Source: Sphingobacterium sp.
GTDB lineage: Bacteria > Bacteroidota > Bacteroidia > Sphingobacteriales > Sphingobacteriaceae
Direction: 5' to 3'
Assembly (NCBI GenBank): GCA_031286695.1
Contig: JAITTY010000004.1
Location: 62,001-126,000 of the forward strand
DNA length: 64,000 nucleotides
Below are positions 1 to 7,768 of this stretch, in pieces (position 1 is the first letter of the stretch; each line of letters starts with the position of its first letter). The notes beneath the pieces are model-generated. The model had not been told where the DNA came from, did not search any database, and saw nothing but the letters and a program-made list of their open reading frames with translations. A program made the position numbers and the translations under genes.

Positions 1-23
1 CGCGGTATCCTGATCTGATACGC

Positions 24-839
24 ATGAGCAAGGGGAGGATCAGGATCAAGAGTATACCCAAAGGTGAACTCATCTGGGCGATTCTTTCTACCACTATAAC
101 AATTCTATCGATTTATCTCTTCTTTATCTATTTTATCGCTTCTATGCGCAGCAACGATACTTACAGCTTGTTAAGAAGCTATCTGGTGCATTATATGCCT
201 ATGATTACTACTGGTTGTGTAGCCTATGTAAGCTATGTTTTTCTTAAAGGCAAATTATGGTGGTTGACGACTGAAAATGTGATGACACCGTCAGGGAAAG
301 AGATTATAGCGCAGACTGGCCTTATTGAAGACACAATAGAAAAAGCGGGCCCCATAGCGCCTCCAAGTGCGTTGGATAAGCTTATCGTAATCGGATCCCT
401 CTATGATGTGCTGTACAACCATTCACCATTCAATCCCAATACCTTGCGGGTGGATGCTGTACGCATGTTTGATGTGCCCTTTTATTTTTCCCAAAAAAGA
501 AAAAAGGAAGTCATGCTGATTAATGGTACCCGGCTGGAGGTGCATCATTTTATGCAGGAGCTGGAAGCACAGGGTCTCGATAAATGGTATTTTCGCATCA
601 ATAGCACCTGTAGGGTAAATATGATGCACATTCGCTATCCCATATTGCCCAATGCAGCTCAGCTGGAATTCCGCAAAGAGGTATTTGATAGCCTCAAGTT
701 GAATATGACGGAATTGGACATCAGTAACCTGCTGCAGGTAACCGAATGGATGCGCAAAGAAAAAAAGCTAAAGGATTTTTTGGATAACGTCAATAACCTG
801 GAGCATAAGGGATGGGATTACCTTATTCGGCTCAATTGA
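24..839 (+). CDS. Membrane-anchored LytTR-like transcriptional regulator
   Basis: A 271-residue protein with two hydrophobic segments (about residues 16-39 and 57-80), followed by a soluble domain. Residues about 155-210 have the pattern of a LytTR DNA-binding domain: a lysine-rich strand, then FRINSTCRVNMMHI, which resembles the usual F-R-V-H-x-S-x-V-N-L-x-x-I core. Family members bind DNA as regulators, and membrane-embedded versions are common in Bacteroidota. No in-frame stop separates the ATG at 24 from the window edge, so the real start may lie upstream. The HTH gene at 940 follows on the same strand after 100 bases. The domain call is by eye from the motif; an uncharacterised membrane protein is the alternative. 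Confidence 0.55.
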   Translation: MSKGRIRIKSIPKGELIWAILSTTITILSIYLFFIYFIASMRSNDTYSLLRSYLVHYMPMITTGCVAYVSYVFLKGKLWWLTTENVMTPSGKEIIAQTGLIEDTIEKAGPIAPPSALDKLIVIGSLYDVLYNHSPFNPNTLRVDAVRMFDVPFYFSQKRKKEVMLINGTRLEVHHFMQELEAQGLDKWYFRINSTCRVNMMHIRYPILPNAAQLEFRKEVFDSLKLNMTELDISNLLQVTEWMRKEKKLKDFLDNVNNLEHKGWDYLIRLN

Positions 840-939
840 ATCATCCCGTTTTATAAACTTAGATAGACCGAGCGCAGTAGACAACAGGTCTGCTGCTGAT
901 CTGGATTTCGGCGGTTAGTCGAGCTAACCTTACCCGTTT

Positions 940-1323
940 ATGTTTTTTGTTAAAGAATCTCCTGATCAAAAGGGGATCACTCCTCGTTTTGTGTCCAATG
1001 CGACACATATTCACCTAAAAATCCACTATTCTTTTCAACTAAAACCAAGCATCGAATATACGCCACTAGAGGCTAAGTTGGACCGTATCCTAGAGCTGCT
1101 ACAGGAACAGCAGTATACGGAGCTCCACAAACTGACGGGTACGATGACCATCCACGAAGTCGCCTATTTTTTGAGCAAAAGTGTGCGCACCATTGAGCGT
1201 CGTATCGCCCAAGGCCTGCTCAAGGCCACCTATAAAGAGGGCAATGCGGATCTCTTTCTCAAAAAAGATGTAGTCCAGCTGTATGTGACTGAATATAAAA
1301 AATGGCCGCGGCAAATGCCTTAA
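940..1323 (+). CDS. Excisionase/MerR-like helix-turn-helix protein
   Basis: A 127-residue protein. Its C-terminal half (about residues 68-118) reads MTIHEVAYFLSKSVRTIERRI, then a short linker and a strand ending KKDVVQLYV. That is the layout of the HTH_17 family (excisionase-like, recombination directionality factors and small DNA-binding proteins). The N-terminal 50 residues are not recognisable. In Bacteroidota such proteins often sit at the start of mobile or cassette-like gene sets. Here it precedes a 450-base non-coding region and then the DUF6266/DUF5675 cassette, so it may regulate or mobilise it; that role is inference. Confidence 0.65.
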   Translation: MFFVKESPDQKGITPRFVSNATHIHLKIHYSFQLKPSIEYTPLEAKLDRILELLQEQQYTELHKLTGTMTIHEVAYFLSKSVRTIERRIAQGLLKATYKEGNADLFLKKDVVQLYVTEYKKWPRQMP

Positions 1324-1773
1324 ATCCCTACACTGTTCGTACCTGCTTCGTATTGTCTTCGGCGCTGAACTAGCGAGCAGCCACTGTTGAACCACTGCTG
1401 ACCAGTATTTCCCTGTACGGAGACTGGTCAAGATCTGTTCAGTATCTGTAGAAGATCTATTGTGGATCCGAAGCAGGTACGGAGCTGGTCCGAAGCAAAG
1501 GTCAAAGACTGCTGCTCGAGCGCATATTTTTTGAAGTATAAGACGAGTGCTTACCTGGAATATGCCGGACTGCACGACTGATTTTGTGCCTGCTTTTGTC
1601 CGCTCTCCGACAGCCCGCCGACAAAAGCCGGGCTACCGCCGACGAGTCTCCGCCAACCTGTTTTAGGCTATTGACAAGGGGCTGTTTGATGTAGTATGTT
1701 TGTCGAAGTAAAGCAATACATACCGGTATAAATGAAAGCTTTATATGGTTTAACTTTTTAAATAAAAAACAGC
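1324..1773 (+). other. 450-base non-coding leader rich in inverted repeats
   Basis: No convincing gene lies here; the minus-strand ORFs crossing it have no recognisable domain. Three inverted repeats are visible. CGTACCTGCTTCG at 1338-1350 pairs with its exact complement at 1469-1481. GACCAGT at 1400-1406 pairs with 1423-1429. GCTTTTGTC at 1592-1600 pairs with 1620-1628. GC content is high until about 1660. The first hairpin would enclose the second, which suggests a folded RNA or a protein-binding region upstream of the DUF6266 genes. Function unknown. Confidence 0.4.
1671..1702 (+). promoter_or_regulatory. Bacteroidota-type promoter for the DUF6266 cassette
   Basis: TTG at 1671-1673 is followed after 21 bases by TATGTTTG at 1695-1702, matching the -33 TTG / -7 TAnnTTTG layout known for Bacteroidota sigma factors. 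It lies 72 bases before the ATG at 1774. Confidence 0.45.
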
Positions 1774-2418
1774 ATGGCAACAATCAACAATGGTGTAATC
1801 GGAAAAGCAAGTGGTAAAGTCGGCGCAGTGATCGCCTCGTCCTGGAAATCTATCAACTACCTCAAAGGTTTGCCCAAAAAGCGGACGAAGGGGATGTCCG
1901 AGGAACAGCTGATCCAACAGGACCGTTTTCTGAAAATCTCCAAATTTCTGATGCCGATCACGCCGATCCTGCAGGTCGGGTTTGGGCTTTCCAAAACCGA
2001 AACGATGACGCCCACAAATGTGGCACTGCAGCTCAATATCGCTAAGGCGGTTACTGGGACTTATCCAAACTTTAGCTTGGATTACAGCAAGATCGAAATC
2101 AGTAAAGGCTCTTACCTCAACGGCGGTGGCATGGAGGCTGCTGTGGATAGCGGAATTCTTTCTATCTACTGGGATACCATCCTCAACAGCCTTTACAAGA
2201 CCAAGGCCGATGATCAGGTCATTATTCTGGTCTATTCGCCTGAAAAGGACGAATTTATGACGGCACCTACACCGCCGACCCGTGCCGCCGGTACGATAGA
2301 CATCCAGATTCCGGCCCACTTGCTCGGTGGCAAGGGGCATGTCTGGATCTTCTTTACAGACCGCAAGGCCGAGAAAGTATCCAAAAGTACCTATTTGGGC
2401 GAATTTGACCTGGCTTAG
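1774..2418 (+). CDS. DUF6266 family protein
   Basis: A 214-residue protein whose N-terminus (ATINNGVIGKASGKVGAVIA, then SSWKSINYLKGLPKK) matches the hallmark start of DUF6266: an N-N-G-x-x-G-x-x-S-G-K-V-G turn followed by a W-x-x-x-x-Y-x-K/R-x-x-P stretch. The family is common in Sphingobacterium and Pedobacter, often in several copies, and has no known function. The remainder looks beta-rich, with two predicted Ig-like halves. There is no signal peptide. It is followed 70 bases later by a shorter relative and then by DUF5675 and holin-like genes on the same strand, suggesting one transcription unit. Confidence 0.85.
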   Translation: MATINNGVIGKASGKVGAVIASSWKSINYLKGLPKKRTKGMSEEQLIQQDRFLKISKFLMPITPILQVGFGLSKTETMTPTNVALQLNIAKAVTGTYPNFSLDYSKIEISKGSYLNGGGMEAAVDSGILSIYWDTILNSLYKTKADDQVIILVYSPEKDEFMTAPTPPTRAAGTIDIQIPAHLLGGKGHVWIFFTDRKAEKVSKSTYLGEFDLA

Positions 2419-2488
2419 CCGCTAATGGAGTAATTGAACGGGAGGAGCATGCGGCTCCTCCTGATTTTTGAACACAAAACGATAAGAT

Positions 2489-3043
2489 ATGCTGGTGATT
2501 TCTGAGTTTAAAAAGCAGGTGAAAGATCCGACACGTAAGCAGGCTGCGCAGGAGCGCTTTCGGCTGGCACGCCGGTTTTTAAATCCTCTGTATCCACTCA
2601 TCATCAAAGGTTATGCGCATAGCAAATGCTCGGTGCAGGCGGCTTTTGGTCGCGCCATGTCACATACGCTCAATAATGTGATACAGGGTGAATATCCGGA
2701 TTTTGAGATAGCGCCCGCCCTTGCAAAAATTAGCAATGGCGTGCTGTCTCCGCTCGCGGTGAATACCTGTGTACGTACGTCCAATACGATTCAGCTGAGC
2801 TGGAGTGTAACCGAATCCAACATCAAAGAGTATAGCCAGTGGGATGATCAGGTCATACTCTGTGCTTATGACATTATTGGCGAGCAGGCAGCGATCAATG
2901 AACAGCAGGTGCTGCGGCAGGATGTCCGTATGACGATCGAGCTGCCATCCATCCTGCATGAAAGGCCGGTGCACCTGTATCTATTCCTACATGATCGTGA
3001 TGAAAGCCTGTATTCCAGAAGTCAATACCTCGGTCTTTTCTAA
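2489..3043 (+). CDS. DUF6266-like protein, second copy lacking the N-terminal motif
   Basis: A 184-residue protein that aligns by eye with the 1774 gene: a stretch rich in K and R (KQAAQERFRLARRFLNPLYPLI), then N-N-V-I-x-G-E-Y-P-D-F-E-I (compare K-A-V-T-G-T-Y-P-N-F-S-L), W-D-D-Q-V-I-L-x-x-Y-D (compare A-D-D-Q-V-I-I-L-V-Y-S), and a final S-x-Y-L-G-x-F (compare S-T-Y-L-G-E-F). It lacks the glycine-rich N-terminal signature, so it is a diverged tandem paralogue. Function unknown. It ends 14 bases before the DUF5675 gene, consistent with co-transcription. Confidence 0.7.
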   Translation: MLVISEFKKQVKDPTRKQAAQERFRLARRFLNPLYPLIIKGYAHSKCSVQAAFGRAMSHTLNNVIQGEYPDFEIAPALAKISNGVLSPLAVNTCVRTSNTIQLSWSVTESNIKEYSQWDDQVILCAYDIIGEQAAINEQQVLRQDVRMTIELPSILHERPVHLYLFLHDRDESLYSRSQYLGLF

Positions 3044-3057
3044 TTAAAATCTAGCGT

Positions 3058-3501
3058 ATGAAATCAACGATAAAAGTACTTCGTACAAAACAGGGCAAGC
3101 ATAGCACACTGTCCGAGATCTACGTGAACAATCAATTTGTCTGCTACGGTCTGGAGAATATCCCACGGCCGGTGAAAATAAGGGGTGAAACCGCTATACC
3201 AGCCGGACATTACCCACTGGGTTTTAACCGCGAGGGGGCAATGAATGGCCGTTACTACGACGACTATCCCAAGATGCACCGCGGAATGTTGGAAATGCGT
3301 GATATTCCGAATTTTAGCTATGTCTACTTCCACAAAGGGAATAGCTATAAAGAGACTGCCGGCTGCATCCTGGTAGGTGTGCAATATGTACTGGAGGATG
3401 GCGATTATCGCCTGCTAGCCTCGGGTGTTGCATACAAAAAGTTTTACCCGCTTGTGGTCGACTTGATGGTCCAGGGGCTCGTCGAGGTACAAGTCGAGTG
3501 A
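3058..3501 (+). CDS. DUF5675 family protein
   Basis: A 147-residue protein fitting DUF5675: an early R-x-x-x-x-x-x-S-T-L-S-E-I-Y-V segment, C-Y-G-L-E-N, P-A-G-x-Y, then F-H-K-G-N and G-C-I-L-V-G. The family occurs in Bacteroidota chromosomes, prophages and phages and is often suspected of a cell-wall or lysis role because of its neighbourhoods, but no activity is established. Here it sits between DUF6266 genes and a holin-like small protein. Its TGA stop overlaps a possible GTG start of the next ORF (GTGA at 3498-3501). Secretion signals are not visible. Confidence 0.8.
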   Translation: MKSTIKVLRTKQGKHSTLSEIYVNNQFVCYGLENIPRPVKIRGETAIPAGHYPLGFNREGAMNGRYYDDYPKMHRGMLEMRDIPNFSYVYFHKGNSYKETAGCILVGVQYVLEDGDYRLLASGVAYKKFYPLVVDLMVQGLVEVQVE

Positions 3502-3545
3502 ACGAGCTTGCTGTCTTAAAATTGATCATCCTTAAAAAAATAATT

Positions 3546-3860
3546 ATGAAAAAGATCTTCAATAAAATAGGACAGGTGTTGCAGCTTTTGCTGGCGGCAC
3601 CTGTCAAACTACCGGGCAAGGTGGGCAATGTCATAAAATACCTGGCCTTGGGACTTGGCATCGTCGAAACGGTATTGGATGAGGTTAAGTCACAGCCGGA
3701 GGTAGACGATAAGGAAGTTCCACCGGAAGAGGCAGGTGGAAAGCCCACAGCTGGATGGGACAATCATAAGTCACCTTCTGAGGGTACGGTGGATAACAAT
3801 GCCGTTAAAGACAGCGTCGACGATACTGTAGAAAGGAGTGCGGATGATGAAGGTGAATGA
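3546..3860 (+). CDS. Small acidic-tailed cassette protein of unknown function
   Basis: A 104-residue protein if started at ATG 3546. A GTG at 3498 in the same frame overlaps the preceding stop and would add 16 mostly hydrophobic residues. The N-terminal 45 residues are amphipathic to hydrophobic (KKIFNKIGQVLQLLLAAPVK, then a G-L-G-I-V-E helix). The C-terminal half is strongly acidic and low-complexity, ending in D and E residues. I recognise no family. Its stop overlaps the start of the 57-residue ORF at 3844, suggesting translational coupling within the cassette. Confidence 0.6.
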   Translation: MKKIFNKIGQVLQLLLAAPVKLPGKVGNVIKYLALGLGIVETVLDEVKSQPEVDDKEVPPEEAGGKPTAGWDNHKSPSEGTVDNNAVKDSVDDTVERSADDEGE

Positions 3861-4017
3861 GATCCGCATCTCGGCCATCGGTGGTACCCTCTGTTCCATC
3901 TGGGCCAGCATTTCGCTGGGGGATGTGCTGCAAACCGCCCTGACAGCAGCCTTGGGTACGCTGGTCAGTTTCGCAACAAGTAGGCTGCTGGCCAAATTGG
4001 GCAAACGCAAAAAATGA
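3844..4017 (+). CDS. Holin-like small membrane protein
   Basis: ATG at 3844 (a second ATG follows at once at 3847) opens a 57-residue frame that overlaps the upstream gene's end by 17 bases and stops with TGA at 4015-4017. It has a charged start (MMKVNEIR), a long apolar stretch (about residues 9-48, ISAIGGTLCSIWASISLGDV then LQTALTAALGTLVSFATSRL) and a basic tail LLAKLGKRKK. One or two membrane helices with a basic C-terminus is the general architecture of small phage holins. Coming after DUF5675, a permeabilising or export role is plausible but inferred. A decayed relative of its 3' end survives at 11540-11569, which supports its being a real gene. Confidence 0.6.
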   Translation: MMKVNEIRISAIGGTLCSIWASISLGDVLQTALTAALGTLVSFATSRLLAKLGKRKK

Positions 4018-4027
4018 GTTGAACAAA

Positions 4028-4051
4028 AAGGCGCACGGGATCGTGCGCCTT
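4028..4051 (+). terminator. GGCGCAC hairpin terminator after the DUF6266 cassette
   Basis: AAGGCGCACG and CGTGCGCCTT form a 10-bp stem with a GGAT loop, 10 bases after the stop of the holin-like gene. There is no long T run, but the outer A-T pairs can extend it. Near-identical stems recur at 11579 and 16517. Confidence 0.7.
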
Positions 4052-4133
4052 ATCACAGGATATCGCCTTTAAGGCTAAAAGCCTGCTGTATCTTTGCCTG
4101 CAGCTCAATATAGCAGCGTTTAATGATGCTATC

Positions 4134-5057
4134 TTAGCTTGTAGCAATCCTTCTTCTAAATTCGAGCGGCGAGATTTCCGTTTTCTTTTTGAATAGGCGA
4201 TTGAGTGACTGCGGCTGTTCAAAACCGAGCTGATAGGCGATCTCCGCAACGGAAAGTTCGGACCTGGACAGCAGATCCTTTGCCTTTTCAATGAGTTTAT
4301 GCTGGATATGGTTCTGTGCGCTCTCTCCGGTCTGCGAACGTAATAAATCGCTTAAATAGTTTTTCGACATGTTGAGCCGCTCGGCAAAATAGCCCACCTG
4401 GGGTAAACCGCTACGCCCGGTTTCATCGTTGATGTACTCATCCAGCAGCTGTTCGAAGCGACTGACCAGGGGTACATTGTGCACTTTACGGGTAATAAAC
4501 TGCCGGTTGTAGAACCGCTGCGAATAGACCAGCAGCAGGTCGATAAAACTGACAATGGCATCCTGGCTATAGCTGTCAATCGGACTGTCATATTCGCTCA
4601 AAATCCCTTTTCCGATATTTCGGATCTGCTCTTTTTCCCGGTCGGACAGAAAAAGTGCTTCGTTGACTTCATAGTCGAAAAAACTATAGCTGCCGATTTT
4701 GTTGGCCAGATCGTAGGTGCGGATAAAGTCGGGATGAAAAACAAGGGAATATCCGACTTCGGCAGAGGCAGTCGTGGGGTCAACGCTGATGGTCTGCCCG
4801 GGTTTAAAGAAGGTCATCAGGCCTTCCCTAAAATCGTATTGATGGGGTCCATACCGCAATACGCATTGCGCATCTTCTTTGACAGAAATGCAGTATAGGT
4901 TGAGCTGAAAGGTGGTCTCGACCGATGGATGCGTAGGTTTGTTCTGTGAGAAATCGGTGATGCTAAAAAGCGGATGCCGGGGTTTGGGCAGCTGCAGCGC
5001 TTCATGATAGTCGGCGATGCTATTGACCCTGATCAGTACTGATTCTTTCTTTGACAT
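4134..5057 (-). CDS. AraC family transcriptional regulator
   Basis: I place the start at 5057 (MSKKESVLIRVNS), giving 307 residues, because the longer reading adds an unrelated stretch that overlaps the hairpin behind the reductase gene. The N-terminal domain looks like the cupin-type sensing domain (Q-L-N-L-Y-C-I-S-V-K, G-x-x-x-Y-D-F-x-x-G). The C-terminal 100 residues hold the two AraC HTH motifs: YFAERLNMSKNYLSDLLRS and VAEIAYQLGFEQPQSLNRLF. It is a paralogue of the regulator at 36024. It lies 79 bases downstream of an aldo/keto reductase on the same strand, and both paralogues sit next to an oxidoreductase, so control of that neighbour is likely but inferred. Confidence 0.9.
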   Translation of the reverse strand: MSKKESVLIRVNSIADYHEALQLPKPRHPLFSITDFSQNKPTHPSVETTFQLNLYCISVKEDAQCVLRYGPHQYDFREGLMTFFKPGQTISVDPTTASAEVGYSLVFHPDFIRTYDLANKIGSYSFFDYEVNEALFLSDREKEQIRNIGKGILSEYDSPIDSYSQDAIVSFIDLLLVYSQRFYNRQFITRKVHNVPLVSRFEQLLDEYINDETGRSGLPQVGYFAERLNMSKNYLSDLLRSQTGESAQNHIQHKLIEKAKDLLSRSELSVAEIAYQLGFEQPQSLNRLFKKKTEISPLEFRRRIATS

Positions 5058-5095
5058 GCTTATATTGCCTGTTAATTGATAAACGAATTTAAGTA

Positions 5096-5128
5096 AAATG
5101 CCATGCGCTTTCTGCAACCATGGCATTT
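5096..5128 (-). terminator. Hairpin between reductase and AraC gene
   Basis: AAATGCCATG at 5096-5105 pairs with CATGGCATTT at 5119-5128 (10 bp). Read on the minus strand it follows the reductase stop directly and runs into a short T stretch. It is probably a terminator or attenuator separating the two genes. Confidence 0.5.
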
Positions 5129-5136
5129 ATATTTTT

Positions 5137-6132
5137 TTAGGACTGCAAGGGTATGCTGACATCTCGCGATCCTGTATCCAGGCCAACGGGCAGAATCGCT
5201 TCAATGCGTTGCAGTTCTTGGTCGGTCAGGAGGATGTCGGTTGCGGCGATATTCTGCTCCACATAGCGCACTCTTTTTGTGCCCGGTATCGGCACGATTC
5301 CCTTCTGAATGAGCCAGGCCAGAGCCAGCTGGGACGAGGTGACGCCTTTTTCTCTGCCGATTTGTTCGAGCTCGCGGACCAGATCGAGATTTTTATAAAA
5401 CTGCTCACCCTGAAAGCGGGGGATCAGTCTGCGGAAATCATCTTCGGGGATATCGTCCGGCGATTTGATCTCACCGGTAATAAATCCGCGGCCCAGAGGG
5501 GAGTAGGCCACGAGACCGATACCCAGCTCTTGAGTCAGATCGTATACACCATTGGTCTCCACTTCGCGTCCGAATAGGGAGATTTCATTCTGTACAGCGC
5601 TGATCGGGAAGGTCGCATGTGCTTTTTGGATCTGTTCGGCACTGACTTCTGAAATGCCTAGATACCTGACCTTGCCCGCTGTCACCAGTTCGCCCATGGC
5701 ACCGACAGTTTCCTCAATCGGTACATTGGGATCGGGGCGATGCATATAATAGAGGTCAATTACATCGGTATCGAGGTTTTTTAGCGAGCGCTCGACAGAC
5801 TTCCGGATATAATCCGGACGGCCGTTGATGCGCCAGGTCACCTGTTCGTTATCATCAATCTCAAAGCCGAATTTGCTGGCCAGGATAAATTGATCGCGTT
5901 GGCCGCGTATAGCTTTGGAAATCAATCTTTCGTTTGCAAATGGACCGTAAAGATCGGCTGTATCCAAAAAGTTGCCGCCCAGTTCCAGTGACCGAAGGAT
6001 GGTAGCGATGGATTCCTGCTCGTCGGCCTTGCCGTAGATATCGCCTGTGGATGCAAAACTGCTCATCCCCATGCAGCCTAAGCCGATCATCGGAATTTCG
6101 AGTCCCTGCTTGCCTAATTTTCTTGTTTTCAT
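5137..6132 (-). CDS. Aldo/keto reductase
   Basis: A 331-residue protein from MKTRKLGKQGLEIPMIGLGC (start 6132; an ATG eight codons upstream is possible). It has the full AKR catalytic tetrad: D57 and Y62 in FLDTADLYG, K87 in ILASKFG and H131 in YYMHRPDP. The C-terminal NADPH-binding segment includes IPIPGTKR. Family members reduce carbonyls with NADPH in the cytoplasm; the subgroup resembles YajO/Tas-like soluble AKRs often annotated as detoxification enzymes. Substrate is not evident. An AraC regulator lies immediately downstream behind a hairpin. Confidence 0.93.
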   Translation of the reverse strand: MKTRKLGKQGLEIPMIGLGCMGMSSFASTGDIYGKADEQESIATILRSLELGGNFLDTADLYGPFANERLISKAIRGQRDQFILASKFGFEIDDNEQVTWRINGRPDYIRKSVERSLKNLDTDVIDLYYMHRPDPNVPIEETVGAMGELVTAGKVRYLGISEVSAEQIQKAHATFPISAVQNEISLFGREVETNGVYDLTQELGIGLVAYSPLGRGFITGEIKSPDDIPEDDFRRLIPRFQGEQFYKNLDLVRELEQIGREKGVTSSQLALAWLIQKGIVPIPGTKRVRYVEQNIAATDILLTDQELQRIEAILPVGLDTGSRDVSIPLQS

Positions 6133-6296
6133 CTGCTTCTCATTTTTGTTACCCAAATTTACGGCGTAGGACCGGCCGCAGGCTTATCCCAATTACAGAA
6201 TGTTGTAACTGAATTACAGATCTTAACAGGTTGTTTCCGTTTAATACCAGATGACCGGAGGCAGTTTATTCCAATTGCTACGAAATAGCAATTCGG

Positions 6297-7538
6297 TTAA
6301 GCGACTCTGAATTTTTCTTTATAAGCATCTTCGAGGTACTGTCCCAAGGTTCTTGTCCTTTCTGTATCAATGGTACTGATGTACCGATGAAACATCTGCT
6401 CGGTACTGTGACCTGTGGCTTCCATCAATAGCGGTGTGGGGATTTTACCGTAAAAATTTGAGGCAAAGCTTCTTCTTCCGATGTGGCTTGTGATCGCTTC
6501 CCATTTTTGGACAAACATTTCTATAGCGCGGAAGCCCTTTCTTTTGCGGACTTTGACCAGGCTATTGATACCGGCAAGTTCCGCCACTTCTTTGATCTGC
6601 AGATTATACTTCTGTGCGGTAAGCTTCTGCGGAAATACATTTAAATTTCCGGATAGGATGGTGAGTGGAACCGGATGCAGGGGCAGCAGGATTTCTTTTT
6701 GCGTTTTCTGCTGGACGAATGAGATACAGGGTTTTCCCTTGATTATTTCCAGGTTCTTGATATCGAAATTCATGAAATCAGAAATACGCTGTCCGGTGTA
6801 ACAGCTGATGATCAGCCAGTCGCGCGCTGCTTGTAGGCTTGGGGGAACATCCATTTCCTTGAGTTTGACCAGTTCATCCTCATTGAGGGTGACAAAAAGA
6901 TTGACTTTCTTTTCCTTGGGGAGTTCAAGTTCATAGACGTAGGTTCTCACGCCTCGTTTTTCCAGAAAATTGAGTACCGTCCTGACAAAATGTATTGTCC
7001 GGCCGATCGTACTTTTATTATATTCTTCTATTCCGCCAAATTCGAGAAACTCTTTGACAAAGGCTGCATTGACTTCATGCAGCAGAAGGTGTTTTTGGCG
7101 ATGTCCTTCAAAACGCTCAAGCAGATGGAGAAATACCCGGTACCGTTTGGAAGTCGGTTCGGAAATAAGGTGGGCACGGCTCCGGATATAGGCCTCTACA
7201 TAGTCTAAAAGGCTATTGCTGGGGCGGCAGTTCTTTGTGCCATCACAATTTTCTCTGATGATCTTACGGAGTTTGGCATGCGAAATTTTGATTTTTTTTG
7301 CGGTGACAGTGCGCAAGTATTCGGCGATGCCGATTTTGATCTTATCGAGCTTGCTGTTTAGATTTTTATTTTTTTTGAGGTAGATATTGTGGGGACGCTG
7401 TTTTTCAAAATCCCATAATTCGGCAGCAATTTTAAGGGGAGTATTGATTACATGTTCCGTCTGAAAATCATCAAGGATCGTAAGGGATATTGTTGAAAAA
7501 GGGGAGGAGTATAGCAGCGTAAATTTAAAGTTTATCAT
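6297..7538 (-). CDS. Tyrosine recombinase / site-specific integrase
   Basis: A 413-residue protein with an N-terminal arm-binding region (residues 1-95), a SAM-like core-binding domain (about 108-205) and a C-terminal catalytic domain. All active-site residues of the lambda-integrase family are visible: R251 in TGQRISD, K278 in QQKTQ, H352 and R355 in SHIGRR, H377 in TGHST and the nucleophile Y386 in FHRY. The enzyme should therefore be active. Bacteroidota use this type both in conjugative transposons and as DNA invertases controlling promoters. No transfer or element genes accompany it, and a perfect inverted repeat lies between it and the divergent operon at 7833, which favours a local inversion role; that is inference. 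Confidence 0.92.
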   Translation of the reverse strand: MINFKFTLLYSSPFSTISLTILDDFQTEHVINTPLKIAAELWDFEKQRPHNIYLKKNKNLNSKLDKIKIGIAEYLRTVTAKKIKISHAKLRKIIRENCDGTKNCRPSNSLLDYVEAYIRSRAHLISEPTSKRYRVFLHLLERFEGHRQKHLLLHEVNAAFVKEFLEFGGIEEYNKSTIGRTIHFVRTVLNFLEKRGVRTYVYELELPKEKKVNLFVTLNEDELVKLKEMDVPPSLQAARDWLIISCYTGQRISDFMNFDIKNLEIIKGKPCISFVQQKTQKEILLPLHPVPLTILSGNLNVFPQKLTAQKYNLQIKEVAELAGINSLVKVRKRKGFRAIEMFVQKWEAITSHIGRRSFASNFYGKIPTPLLMEATGHSTEQMFHRYISTIDTERTRTLGQYLEDAYKEKFRVA

Positions 7539-7587
7539 TGGACGTAATTCTAGTTTTCTGAAAATAAATATATAAGTTTTTCAGAGA

Positions 7588-7601
7588 AGTCCAATTCAGA
7601 C
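7588..7601 (+). repeat. Left arm of 14-bp perfect inverted repeat
   Basis: AGTCCAATTCAGAC; its exact reverse complement is at 7769-7782. It lies 50 bases upstream of the tyrosine recombinase start. Each arm is itself a near-palindrome (GTC...AATT...GAC), as expected for a recombinase or dimer-binding core. Confidence 0.75.
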
Positions 7602-7616
7602 TACAATCCCGATATT

Positions 7617-7624
7617 CAAATGTA
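7617..7624 (-). promoter_or_regulatory. Promoter-like box inside the inverted-repeat segment
   Basis: On the minus strand this reads TACATTTG, fitting TAnnTTTG, and in the present orientation points at the recombinase gene (start 7538). A -33 match at the ideal distance is not clear. If the segment flipped, the box would land at about 7746-7753 on the plus strand, some 80 bases before the ATG at 7833. Confidence 0.35.
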
Positions 7625-7768
7625 ACTATTTTACTTCACAAAAAATAATCTAATAAATATTATTAAAAACTACACCTTAATAGCCAGTCTTTTCATGATA
7701 AATTCTGTCTAAGCAGATAATTTGATTTTTTTATTCTTTATAAATCAGTCGATTGTAAAAAAGTAATG

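Noticed and set aside
1099..1575. 158-residue minus-strand ORF over the HTH gene and leader
   Set aside because: Rich in odd residue runs, opposite a recognisable HTH domain, no family.
1750..2340. 196-residue minus-strand ORF opposite the first DUF6266 gene
   Set aside because: It is the complement of a clearly recognisable family gene and has no motif of its own.
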